This document shows positions 21,901-30,122 of a DNA stretch of 64,000 bases, one piece after another. Below the pieces are notes generated by a model that was not told the origin of the DNA, made no database searches, and saw only the letters and a program-made list of their open reading frames with translations. Each line of letters starts with the position of its first letter. Position 1 is the first letter of the stretch. Both the position numbers and the translations under genes were made by a program. This DNA comes from Corallococcus silvisoli (GTDB taxonomy: Bacteria > Myxococcota > Myxococcia > Myxococcales > Myxococcaceae): positions 310,001-374,000 of the forward strand of contig NZ_JAAAPJ010000007.1 of NCBI RefSeq assembly GCF_009909145.1, written 5' to 3'.

Positions 21901-23580
21901 ATGGCCCAGAATTTCATCTTCACGATGCAGGACCTGCGCAAGGTCAAGAACGGCAAGGACATCCTCAAGGGGATCTACCTGTCGTTCTTCCCGGGCGCGA
22001 AGATTGGCGTGATTGGCCCCAACGGCTCCGGCAAGTCCACGCTGCTGCGCATCATGGCGGGGGTGGACACGGAGTTCTTCGGCACCGCGAAGCCGGACCC
22101 CACGGTGAAGGTGGGCTACCTGGCGCAGGAGCCCCAGCTGGACACGACCCTGGACGTGAAGGGGAACGTGGAGCTGGGCCTGAAGCAGATCCGCCAGGCG
22201 TTGGACCGCTTCAATGAAGTGAGCGCGAAGTTCGCGGAGCCCATGAGCGACGCGGAGATGGAGAAGCTGCTCGCCGAGCAGGCGAAGCTGCAGGACACCA
22301 TCGACGCGACGAACGGCTGGGAGCTGGACCGCACGCTGGAGATGGCGATGGACGCCCTGCGTCTGCCTCCGGGTGACGCGGACGTGACGAAGCTGTCCGG
22401 CGGTGAGAAGCGCCGCGTGGCGCTCTGCCGCATCCTGCTGGAGAAGCCGGACCTGCTCCTCCTGGACGAGCCCACCAACCACCTGGACGCGGAGAGCGTC
22501 GCGTGGCTGGAGCAGGCGCTGAAGGCCTATACGGGGACCATCGTGTGCATCACGCACGACCGGTACTTCCTGGACAACGTGGCCGAGTGGATCCTGGAGC
22601 TGGACCGCGGCGAGGGGGTGCCCTGGAAGGGGAACTACTCCAGCTGGCTGGACCAGAAGCAGAAGCGGCTGGAGCTGGAGGAGAAGTCGGAGAGCCACCG
22701 CCAGAAGACGCTCAAGCGCGAGCTGGAGTGGGTGCGGGCGTCTCCGAAGGCGCGTCAGGCGAAGAGCAAGGCGCGCATCTCCGCGTACGAGGATCTGCTC
22801 AACCAGTCGCAGGAGAAGCGCGAGCCCACGGGCGAGGTGCTGATCCCGCCGGGTCCGAAGCTGGGCGGGCTGGTGGTGGAGGCGAAGGGGCTGCGCAAGG
22901 CGTATGGGGAGCGGCTGCTCATCGACGAGCTGAACTTCAAGCTGCCGCCGGGCGGCATCGTGGGAGTGATTGGTCCGAACGGCGCGGGCAAGACGACGCT
23001 GTTCCGGATGATGACGGGCGCGGAGAAGCCGGACGCGGGCGAGCTGCGGATCGGCGAGACGGTGGTGATGGCCTACGTGGACCAGAGCCGCGACGCGCTG
23101 AACGGCGACCAGACGGTGTTCCAGGAGGTGAGCGGCGGCCTGGACCACCTGGACCTGGGCAAGGCGGGGCAGGTGCCCAGCCGCGCGTACCTGGCGGGGT
23201 TCGCGTTCAAGGGGCAGGACCAGCAGAAGCGGGTGAAGGACCTGTCGGGCGGCGAGCGCAACCGGGTGCACCTGGCGAAGATGCTCAAGAGCGGCGGCAA
23301 CCTGCTGCTGTTGGACGAGCCCACGAACGACCTGGACGTGGAGACGCTGCGCAGCCTGGAGGACGCGCTGCTCAACTTCGCGGGCTGCGCGGTGGTCATC
23401 AGCCACGACCGCTGGTTCCTGGACCGCATCGCCACGCACATCCTCGCGTTCGAGGGCGACAGCAAGGCGTTCTTCTTCGAGGGCAACTTCGAGGACTACG
23501 AGGCGGACAAGAAGAAGCGCCTGGGCCCGGACGCGCTGGAGCCGCACCGCATCCGCTACCGCCCGCTGCAGAAGAACTGA
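21901..23580 (+). CDS. ettA: energy-dependent translational throttle protein EttA, 559 aa
   Basis: An ABC-F protein with two ATPase domains in one chain and no membrane domain. Domain 1 has GPNGSGKST, LSGGEKRR and LLLDEPTNHLD. The EttA-type linker rich in Lys/Glu/Arg follows (SHRQKTLKRELEWVR). Domain 2 has GPNGAGKTT, LSGGERNR and LLLDEPTNDLD. The start YVGYLAQEPQLD region and the length (E. coli EttA has 555 residues) fit EttA rather than Uup. It binds the ribosomal E site and gates entry into elongation by ATP/ADP ratio. The GAGGAGG immediately before the ATG at 21901 decides the start; an upstream in-frame GTG-like extension to 21787 is not needed. Confidence 0.95.
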   Translation: MAQNFIFTMQDLRKVKNGKDILKGIYLSFFPGAKIGVIGPNGSGKSTLLRIMAGVDTEFFGTAKPDPTVKVGYLAQEPQLDTTLDVKGNVELGLKQIRQALDRFNEVSAKFAEPMSDAEMEKLLAEQAKLQDTIDATNGWELDRTLEMAMDALRLPPGDADVTKLSGGEKRRVALCRILLEKPDLLLLDEPTNHLDAESVAWLEQALKAYTGTIVCITHDRYFLDNVAEWILELDRGEGVPWKGNYSSWLDQKQKRLELEEKSESHRQKTLKRELEWVRASPKARQAKSKARISAYEDLLNQSQEKREPTGEVLIPPGPKLGGLVVEAKGLRKAYGERLLIDELNFKLPPGGIVGVIGPNGAGKTTLFRMMTGAEKPDAGELRIGETVVMAYVDQSRDALNGDQTVFQEVSGGLDHLDLGKAGQVPSRAYLAGFAFKGQDQQKRVKDLSGGERNRVHLAKMLKSGGNLLLLDEPTNDLDVETLRSLEDALLNFAGCAVVISHDRWFLDRIATHILAFEGDSKAFFFEGNFEDYEADKKKRLGPDALEPHRIRYRPLQKN

Positions 23581-23605
23581 GGACGCGCCGTCCGGGGAGG
23601 CAGGC

Positions 23606-25063
23606 ATGGCTCGCTGGACGCTGACGGTTCCGCTGGACGCAAGGTCGCCGACGCCGCGCTTCGTGCAGATCGCCCGGGCGCTGGCGGAGGACGTGCGGCG
23701 CGGCCGGCTGCGTCCCGGGGAGCCGCTCCCCGGCAGCCGCGCGCTGGCGGTGTCCCTGGGCGTGCACCGCAACACGGTGCTCGCGGCGTACCAGGAGCTG
23801 GAGGCCCAGGGGTGGATCATCACCACGCCGGGCCTGGGCACCTTCGTCGCGCGGGCTCCTCCGGATGGAGCTGACGCCACGCCCTCAGCGAGGGCCTCGC
23901 GGGAGCTGGGCTTCGCGTTGCCTCCGGCCGTGGAGGCCCGCGCGGTGCCTCGGAGGGCCGGGCCTGCGGGTGGCGCGTTGATGTTGGTCAGCGGCGGCCC
24001 GGATGTGCGGCTGCTGCCTTCGGACCTGCTCGCGCGCGCGTACCGGCGGGCCTTGAAGCGCGGTGGGCAGAAGCTGCTCGACTATGACGCGCCGCTGGGA
24101 CACGCGGGGCTGCGTGAGGCCTTGGCCGCGATGCTGGCCTCGCTTCGCGGCATGGCCGTCACCCCGGACACGCTGATCATCACCCGGGGCAGCCAGGGGG
24201 CGCTGGACCTCGCGGCCCGTACCCTGCTTCGTCCCGGTGACACCGTGGCGGTGGAGTCCCCGGGCTACCTTCCGGCGTGGGATGCCTTCCGCCTCACGGG
24301 GGCGAACGTCGTGCCCGTCCCCGTGGACGCGGAGGGCCTTCGGGTGGACGTGCTGGAGCGCCTGGGGCCGGTGCGCGCCGTCTACCTCACGCCGCACCAC
24401 CAGTACCCCACCACGGTCACGCTCTCCGCGGAACGCCGGCAGCGGTTGCTCGCGTGGGCCCGTGCCTCGAACGTCGCGCTCATCGAGGACGACTACGACC
24501 ACGAGTTCCACTTCGAGGGTCCTCCCGTGCTGCCGCTCGCGAGCGAGGACCGGGATGGACTCGTGCTCTACGTGGGCACGCTGTCCAAGGTGCTCGCGCC
24601 GGGACTTCGCCTGGGCTTTCTCTCCGCGCCCGCGCCGTTCATCGCTCGCGCGTCCGCGGTGCGCGCCGCCGTGGACCGGCAGGGCGACCTGGTCACCGAG
24701 GCCGCCGTCGCCGAGCTGCTGGAGGAGGGTGAGGTTCAGCGCCACGTTCGCAAGATGCGCGCCGTGTACCGCTCCCGGCGGGATGTGCTGGTGGATGCGC
24801 TGCGCGCGTCGTTGGGCTCCGCGCTCGACTTCACCGTGCCCGCGGGGGGAATGACGCTGTGGGCGCGGTGTGCCCCCGGCGTGGACGCCGCCGCGTGGGT
24901 GGAACGGGGCCTCGAGGAAGGCGTCGGCTTCCTGCACGGGGGGCACTACACCTTCGACCGCGAACCCCTGGACGCGCTGCGCCTGTGCTTCACGCCGCTC
25001 CAGGAGGACGAGCTGCGCGAAGCCGTGCGCCGCATGGCCCGTGCGCTGACCGCCGTGGCGTGA
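23606..25063 (+). CDS. MocR-type regulator (GntR winged helix + aminotransferase domain), 485 aa
   Basis: Residues ~10-80 are a GntR winged helix (LRPGEPLPGSRALAVSLGVHRNTVLAAYQ, quoted in two halves, is the DNA-recognition region). Residues ~110-485 are a fold-type I aminotransferase domain with the PLP lysine at Lys328 in TLSKVLAPG, preceded by EDDYDHEF. MocR proteins such as PdxR and GabR use PLP or its aldimines as ligand. The target is unknown; regulators of this type often control a divergent or adjacent gene, but here ettA and the ATP-grasp gene lie on the same strand. GGGGAGG before the ATG supports the start. Confidence 0.9.
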   Translation: MARWTLTVPLDARSPTPRFVQIARALAEDVRRGRLRPGEPLPGSRALAVSLGVHRNTVLAAYQELEAQGWIITTPGLGTFVARAPPDGADATPSARASRELGFALPPAVEARAVPRRAGPAGGALMLVSGGPDVRLLPSDLLARAYRRALKRGGQKLLDYDAPLGHAGLREALAAMLASLRGMAVTPDTLIITRGSQGALDLAARTLLRPGDTVAVESPGYLPAWDAFRLTGANVVPVPVDAEGLRVDVLERLGPVRAVYLTPHHQYPTTVTLSAERRQRLLAWARASNVALIEDDYDHEFHFEGPPVLPLASEDRDGLVLYVGTLSKVLAPGLRLGFLSAPAPFIARASAVRAAVDRQGDLVTEAAVAELLEEGEVQRHVRKMRAVYRSRRDVLVDALRASLGSALDFTVPAGGMTLWARCAPGVDAAAWVERGLEEGVGFLHGGHYTFDREPLDALRLCFTPLQEDELREAVRRMARALTAVA

Positions 25064-25187
25064 GTGTTCCCCGGGAGCGCCGCGGGGGCGAACCTCCGCG
25101 GGTGGACACTGTTCCCCGCCGGGCTTCTAGGGCGAGGGTGGTGCCGCTATGGTCAGTCCCCAGCGGAGGACTCGCCCGCCAGGAGCC

Positions 25188-26348
25188 ATGAACTTCGTCT
25201 TCATCTCCCCCCACTTCCCCTCCCAGTACTTCCACTTCGCCGCCGCCCTGCGCGAGCGCGGCGTGTCCGTGCTGGGCATTGGTGACGCACCCTACGAGTC
25301 CCTGCGCTCGGAGCTGCGCGAGTCGCTGCGTGAGTATTTCTTCGTCCCCAGCCTCAACGACGCCGACGCCCTCCTGCGCGCCACCGGCTACCTCACCTGG
25401 CGCCACGGCCGCGTGGACCGCATCGAGTCCCTCAACGAGTCCTGGTTGGAAGTGGAGGCCCGCCTGCGCGAGGACTTCCACGTCCCCGGCCTCCAGCCTC
25501 CCGACATCCTCAAGCTGCGCTCCAAGTCCGGCATGGCGGAGGTCTTCCATGCGTCTGGCGTTCCCCACCCGGACCTCCTGCGCGTGCGCGACGCGGAGCA
25601 GGTGAAGGCCTTCGCCGCCCGCGTGGGCTACCCGCTCGTGCTCAAGCCCGACGTGGGCGTGGGCGCCGCCCACACCTTCAAGGTCGCCAGCGACGCGGAG
25701 GTGGACGCCGCGCTCGCCCACCCGCTGCCCACGTCCTACGTCGCGCAGCCCTTCGTGCGCGGCACCATCGTCACCTACGACGGCATCGTGGACCGCCACG
25801 GCGTCATCGTCTTCAACCTCAGCCACGAGTACAGCGACGGCGGCATGGAGACCGTCACCGAGCGGCGCGACATCTCCTTCTGGAGCCTCCAGCACATCCC
25901 CGCCGCGCTCGACGTGCTGGGCCGTCAGGTCGTCGCCGCCTTCGGCCTGCGCGAGCGCTGGTTCCACCTGGAGTTCTTCCGGCTGCCCGACGGACGCTTC
26001 GTCGTGCTGGAGGCCAACCTGCGCCCGCCCGGCGGCTTCATGACGGACATGATGAACTATACGTGCGACATCGACGTGTACCGGCTCTGGGCCCGCGTGG
26101 TGACGGGCGACCCGGTGGCGGACTTCCAGTACACGCCGCGCCACCACGTCTGCCACAGCGCCCGCCGTCACGGCCGGCGCTACCTCCACTCCCATGCGCA
26201 GATCGTCGAGCGGCTGGGGAGGTCGCTGCTCGTGCACCGCGAGCTGCCGCCCATCTACCACAGCCTCCTGGGAGAGGAGATGTACCTCACCCGCCACGCG
26301 GACCTGGAGTCCATGCAGGACGCGGTGCGCTTCATCCAGGCGACGTGA
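25188..26348 (+). CDS. ATP-grasp domain protein, 386 aa
   Basis: The first ~100 residues form a Rossmann-like pre-ATP-grasp domain (FVFISPHFPSQYFHF). Then come the ATP-grasp elements: the glycine-rich nucleotide strand VGYPLVLKPDVGVGA, the acidic strand SYVAQPFVRG, and the Mg-binding stretch WFHLEFFRLPDGRFVVLEANLRPPGG. Such proteins ligate a carboxylate to an amine or thiol through an acyl phosphate; the substrate is not predictable here. The ATG at 25188 has AGGAG just before it; a GTG 39 bases upstream is a weaker choice. The gene converges with the DUF2378 gene, only 3 bases apart. Confidence 0.85.
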   Translation: MNFVFISPHFPSQYFHFAAALRERGVSVLGIGDAPYESLRSELRESLREYFFVPSLNDADALLRATGYLTWRHGRVDRIESLNESWLEVEARLREDFHVPGLQPPDILKLRSKSGMAEVFHASGVPHPDLLRVRDAEQVKAFAARVGYPLVLKPDVGVGAAHTFKVASDAEVDAALAHPLPTSYVAQPFVRGTIVTYDGIVDRHGVIVFNLSHEYSDGGMETVTERRDISFWSLQHIPAALDVLGRQVVAAFGLRERWFHLEFFRLPDGRFVVLEANLRPPGGFMTDMMNYTCDIDVYRLWARVVTGDPVADFQYTPRHHVCHSARRHGRRYLHSHAQIVERLGRSLLVHRELPPIYHSLLGEEMYLTRHADLESMQDAVRFIQAT

Positions 26349-26351
26349 GCG

Positions 26352-26930
26352 CTACGGCTCCGCCGTCCAGGTGAGCGACAGCACCGTGCGGCCTTCGCCT
26401 TCGTGCAGCTTCGTCGCTCGGGGGGCCTTCGCGCCGCCCGCGCCCAGCAGGGCCTCGAACAGCGCCTCCGTGTAGCCGGGCGCGTCCATCACCGAGTTGA
26501 GCTCCAACTCGTAGTGCGCCGGGCCTCGCTCCGTCAGCGTCACCTCCGTGTAGTTGTCCGTGCCGCGCAGCACCTCCGGCAGGCGGCGCACGACGTGCGT
26601 GGGCCCCAGCACGCGCATCACGCCCATCACCGCGCGCCCCAGCAGCGTGGCGCCGTAGCCCTCCACGTGCGCGTGGGCGAGCCGGCTGAAGGCCTCCGTC
26701 CGGGGGAGGCCGGGATAGACCTCCTCGATGACGATGTGCAGGCACCGGCTCCAGAGCGGCACCGGGTAGAGCGGGAGCAGCGGCCGGTCCAGGTCCACGC
26801 CCGCCTGGCGCAGCCGTTCCCGCAGCCGGGGCGACAGCTGGCCGCGCAGGCCGTGCTGGAGGAGCCCCTCCACGACCTGGACGTAGACCTGCCGCTCTCC
26901 CAGCGGCACGGACCGGGGGCGGTGGGTCAC
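26352..26930 (-). CDS. DUF2378 (TIGR02265-type) protein, 192 aa
   Basis: A small soluble protein whose pattern (PLYPVPLWSRCLHIVIEEVYPGL, quoted in part, then GYGATLLGRAVMGVMRVLGP) matches the DUF2378 family, a set of paralogues first noticed in Myxococcus xanthus and nearly restricted to myxobacteria. Function is unknown. The C-terminal half resembles the START-like heme-NO-binding/lipid-binding proteins only loosely. I start at GTG 26930, 10 bases after the esterase stop; there is no ATG at the beginning of the family-like region, and upstream sequence in this frame overlaps the esterase gene. It forms an operon with that gene. Confidence 0.75.
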   Translation of the reverse strand: MTHRPRSVPLGERQVYVQVVEGLLQHGLRGQLSPRLRERLRQAGVDLDRPLLPLYPVPLWSRCLHIVIEEVYPGLPRTEAFSRLAHAHVEGYGATLLGRAVMGVMRVLGPTHVVRRLPEVLRGTDNYTEVTLTERGPAHYELELNSVMDAPGYTEALFEALLGAGGAKAPRATKLHEGEGRTVLSLTWTAEP

Positions 26931-26940
26931 GGACGCGGAC

Positions 26941-27714
26941 TCACCCGAGCAACCACTGCATGGCGCCGGGCAGTCTGCGCTGCCAGTCCTTCTCGTGGTG
27001 CTCGCCGCCCGGCTCCAGCACCAGGGACACCTCGTGGTCGGCGTAGCCCAGGTCCTTGAGGTGGCGGAAGAAGTCGCGCGTGCCCCGGCCATAGTCCAGG
27101 GGCAGGCCGCCCGCGTGGATGTATTCGGTGTCGCCGGCGTCCAGGTAGATGCGCGACCAGCGCCGGCTGTGCGCACGCCACGCGTCGAACAGGCGGCCCT
27201 GGCTCCACATCACCGTGGGCGACAGCGCGCCGATGCGCCCGAACACCTGCGGGAACTTCCATCCCAGGTACAGCGAGATGAGCCCGCCCAGGGATGACCC
27301 CATCGTGGCCGTCCACTCGCTGCCCGCGCGCGTGCGGTACGTCTGGTCGATGTATGGCTTGAGCTCGTCCACGAGGAAGCGCCCATAGGCCTCGCCGCGC
27401 GCGGCCACGCCGTTGCGAGGCTCGTCCCACGGCGAGTACTCCTGGAAGCGGCCCGGTCCGGAGTCCACCGCGACGATGAGCCACGGCTCCATCCGCCCCG
27501 CGTTCACACTGTCCTCCGCGACGCGGTTGGCGCACCACGTGTCGAAGACGGCCGACTCGGGGTGCGCGAAGACGTTCTGCCCGTCGTGCATGTAGAGCAC
27601 CGGGAAGCGGTGGTCCTGCCACGCGTCGTAGGTGTCCGGCGTGTAGATGCGGACGGTGCGGTTGAACCCCTCCTGGGGAGAGGGGAAGTGGCGAAGGATG
27701 TGGACGTGGCCCAT
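26941..27714 (-). CDS. alpha/beta-hydrolase esterase (esterase D/Fes family), 257 aa
   Basis: An alpha/beta hydrolase with the nucleophile elbow GSSLGG (ATMGSSLGGLIS) and the early strand FPVLYMHDGQNVF typical of the Fes/esterase D group (PF00756). The catalytic His is probably in PGGEHHEKDW near the C-terminus, with an Asp in LDAGDTEY. The group includes enterochelin esterase, acyl-ester and feruloyl esterases; the substrate is open. There is no signal peptide with the chosen ATG 27714, so it is cytoplasmic. Upstream in-frame Met codons would add residues of low quality. It heads an operon with the DUF2378 gene and is divergent from the helix-hairpin-helix gene. Confidence 0.8.
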   Translation of the reverse strand: MGHVHILRHFPSPQEGFNRTVRIYTPDTYDAWQDHRFPVLYMHDGQNVFAHPESAVFDTWCANRVAEDSVNAGRMEPWLIVAVDSGPGRFQEYSPWDEPRNGVAARGEAYGRFLVDELKPYIDQTYRTRAGSEWTATMGSSLGGLISLYLGWKFPQVFGRIGALSPTVMWSQGRLFDAWRAHSRRWSRIYLDAGDTEYIHAGGLPLDYGRGTRDFFRHLKDLGYADHEVSLVLEPGGEHHEKDWQRRLPGAMQWLLG

Positions 27715-27890
27715 GTGCTGTTCTTGGGGCCGGGAAGGCCGACCCTCGCGAGATGTGGCCCGGAGCATAGCCGCACCGCCCGACGCCATCGTGGTGGGGA
27801 GGGCGTGCCCGTCCCTCGCCTGGACGCCGCGTCCCGGGAAGGGACGGGCGATTCGGCTGGGGCTTCCTGTAGGGAAGGGTGGTCCCACTC
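27715..27890. promoter_or_regulatory. divergent promoter region, esterase / HHH operon
   Basis: About 175 bases between the two starts. AGGGAAGGG at 27871-27879 is the ribosome-binding site of the plus-strand operon. Promoter boxes could not be picked with confidence. Confidence 0.35.
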
Positions 27891-30110
27891 GTGCAGAGGG
27901 CCCGCCGCGTGCGTCCCGTCCTCTGCTGCCTGTGGCTGTACCTGCTGGGTGTCCCTGCCGTGGCGCGCGCCGCGTCCTATGAGGTCGAGCCCGAGGACAC
28001 CGGGGAGGCCGCGTTGTTCGCGCTGCGGGAGGATGGCGCCATCACGGCGGAGACGCTGGCGGCGCTCCTGGTGCTGCGGCGTTCGGGAGTGGATCCGGCG
28101 CATGCGTCGCGTGCGGCGCTCTATGCATTGCCCGGGCTGACGTACGCGCGGGTGGATGGGCTGCTGGAGGGCACGGGGAGCGCAGGGGTGGTGCCGAGCG
28201 GGCTGGCGCCCCTGGCTCGCGAGGAGCGCACTTCAGCGGCGGCGGAGGTGCGGCCAGAGTCGTTGGCTTTCGAGTCGCGCACCGCGTCGGAGGCGAATGA
28301 GCGGCGACGCCCTCCGTTGGTTTCAGGAGGACGGGCGGGGCTGACGGCGGAGGAGCGGCGGAAGCTGGCGCCGTTCTTGATGATGGCGCCTTCGGACCGG
28401 GTGTCAGGGGACGCGCGGCTGCTGACTGCGTTCGCCGTATCGGATCCGGTGCTGCCGCCGTTGGCGCTCCAGGTCCGCGTGGCGGGACCGGAGGGCTGGC
28501 GTGTGGGGCTGCTCACGTCGATGACGCGGCGGCGATTGGGCACGGTGCACCGGGATGCGAGTCAGCGGAGGCTGGTGGCGGAGGCGCCCGGCGTCTCGGT
28601 GGTCATGCCCAAGTTCCACGGACAGTGGATGGGCGAGCGAGCATCGGTGCTGGTGGGAGCGTACCGGCTGGGCTTCGCGCAGCGGCTCACGTTGGACACC
28701 ACGGGACTGCCCACGCCGGACGGCTTCCTTCCCGACGACGCCGTGCGCGTGCCCGGGGACGTGGAGCGGTGGTGCTTCCTGGGGGAGGGCGCCTGCACAC
28801 CCGAGGAGCGCGCCGTGGACGTGACGCCAGACTTCCACTGGGAGGAAGGCTTTCGGGGCGTGGTGGGCACGGTGCGCGGGGCGGTGGGGACGGACGCGGA
28901 GCTCTCCGCGACGGGCTTCGGTTCGTATCAGTCCCGCTCCTTGCTCTCGCACGCGCTGATGGACAGGGCGTCATGCGAGGGGAGCCGCTGCAAGGCGCCC
29001 GCGGTATGGCTCGCGGGAGAGAAGACGCCCATGGGGCGCGTGGTGTCTCGTTCGCTTCCTGGCGTGTTCCGTGAGTGGGCGGGAGGAGGTCACGCGACGC
29101 TCTCATGGACGCCGCGAGCGCAGGTGGGCGCGACGGCCTGGGGGGCTCTGCCGGTGTGGAGCGTGGAAGGGGCTTCGCTCGATTTCCGCTCCACCGCGGG
29201 CTACCCGGCGGGCGGCGCATTCGGCGCGGTGGGAGTCGACGGCGCGTGGGGGCACGGCCCGGTGGACCTCTTCGTGGAGGCGGCGCGTACGTTCGATGCG
29301 GCGCCAGGTGGGGGTGGCGGGTTCGGCGTGCTCCAGCGCACGGTGGTGGCGGGTGCCGCGCAGGAACTGGAGGTGTCGCTGCGCGCCTACGGTCGAGGCT
29401 TCGCCAATCCCTACACGGGGGCGATGTCCGGGCCGGACGAGCTGGAGGGCTCACGGGCTCGGAACGAGGTAGGTGCGCGCGTGCGCTACCTGCACCGGCT
29501 GGAGGGTGCGTTGCGGCTGCGCGGAGAGGTGGATGCGTGGACGCTTCCCTCCGACGGCGCGGTGGTGGGCAGCGCGGGCACGGTGAACCTGCGGGCCTCC
29601 GCCCGTGTGGACTGGCGGGTGCATGCGCTCTTCCAGCCGTCGCTGTGGGGCGAGTACCGGGACAAGGACGTCGGCGTGGCGGGCGACTGCTTCGACGGCT
29701 CCGCCGAGGCGCCCTGCTCGGGGTCGCTGCTGCGCATGACGGCCCGTGTGAAGGCGGAGCTTCACGACGCCCTGACCGTGGCCGCGCAGTACGCGCATGC
29801 ACGCGTGGATGATCCCGTGAACGCAGGCGTGCGCGTGGACGCGCAGGCCGTGGTGGAGGCCCAGGTGCGGCCTTGCGAGGCCGTGCGGTTGCGGGGGCGG
29901 GCCGTGTGGAAGGACGAGGACCTGTCGACGCGCCACCGGCTGGAGCAGTCCTTCCGGGCGACGCTCGACGCGAGCTGGGCGGCGGGGGACGCCGTGACGA
30001 CGCGGGCCCGGTACGCGTGGCGGATCGACCTGAAAGACGCACGAGGTGCCCGGACGCCGCCGGATGCGCCCCGGCACCTGTTCGCGCTGGAAGTGGAGAC
30101 GCGGTTCTGA
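27891..30110 (+). CDS. outer-membrane barrel candidate with N-terminal helix-hairpin-helix, 739 aa
   Basis: A Sec signal peptide (cleavage near ARA-A) leads to a ~60-residue helical segment (ETLAALLVLRRSG, then ALYALPGLTYARVDGLL) that looks like a tandem helix-hairpin-helix, as in ComEA-type DNA-binding proteins. The rest (~130-739) is rich in alternating hydrophobic strands and Gly/Arg/Trp, and the chain ends in LFALEVETRF, with the terminal Phe expected of a beta-barrel outer-membrane protein. I do not recognise a named family. Similar HHH-plus-barrel proteins of unknown function are common in Bacteroidetes. It heads a three-gene operon with a lamin-tail lipoprotein and a nuclease lipoprotein. 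The GTG at 27891 is favoured over 27879 because AGGGAAGGG lies 11 bases before it. Confidence 0.65.
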   Translation: MQRARRVRPVLCCLWLYLLGVPAVARAASYEVEPEDTGEAALFALREDGAITAETLAALLVLRRSGVDPAHASRAALYALPGLTYARVDGLLEGTGSAGVVPSGLAPLAREERTSAAAEVRPESLAFESRTASEANERRRPPLVSGGRAGLTAEERRKLAPFLMMAPSDRVSGDARLLTAFAVSDPVLPPLALQVRVAGPEGWRVGLLTSMTRRRLGTVHRDASQRRLVAEAPGVSVVMPKFHGQWMGERASVLVGAYRLGFAQRLTLDTTGLPTPDGFLPDDAVRVPGDVERWCFLGEGACTPEERAVDVTPDFHWEEGFRGVVGTVRGAVGTDAELSATGFGSYQSRSLLSHALMDRASCEGSRCKAPAVWLAGEKTPMGRVVSRSLPGVFREWAGGGHATLSWTPRAQVGATAWGALPVWSVEGASLDFRSTAGYPAGGAFGAVGVDGAWGHGPVDLFVEAARTFDAAPGGGGGFGVLQRTVVAGAAQELEVSLRAYGRGFANPYTGAMSGPDELEGSRARNEVGARVRYLHRLEGALRLRGEVDAWTLPSDGAVVGSAGTVNLRASARVDWRVHALFQPSLWGEYRDKDVGVAGDCFDGSAEAPCSGSLLRMTARVKAELHDALTVAAQYAHARVDDPVNAGVRVDAQAVVEAQVRPCEAVRLRGRAVWKDEDLSTRHRLEQSFRATLDASWAAGDAVTTRARYAWRIDLKDARGARTPPDAPRHLFALEVETRF

Positions 30111-30122
30111 AGGGAGCGGAGT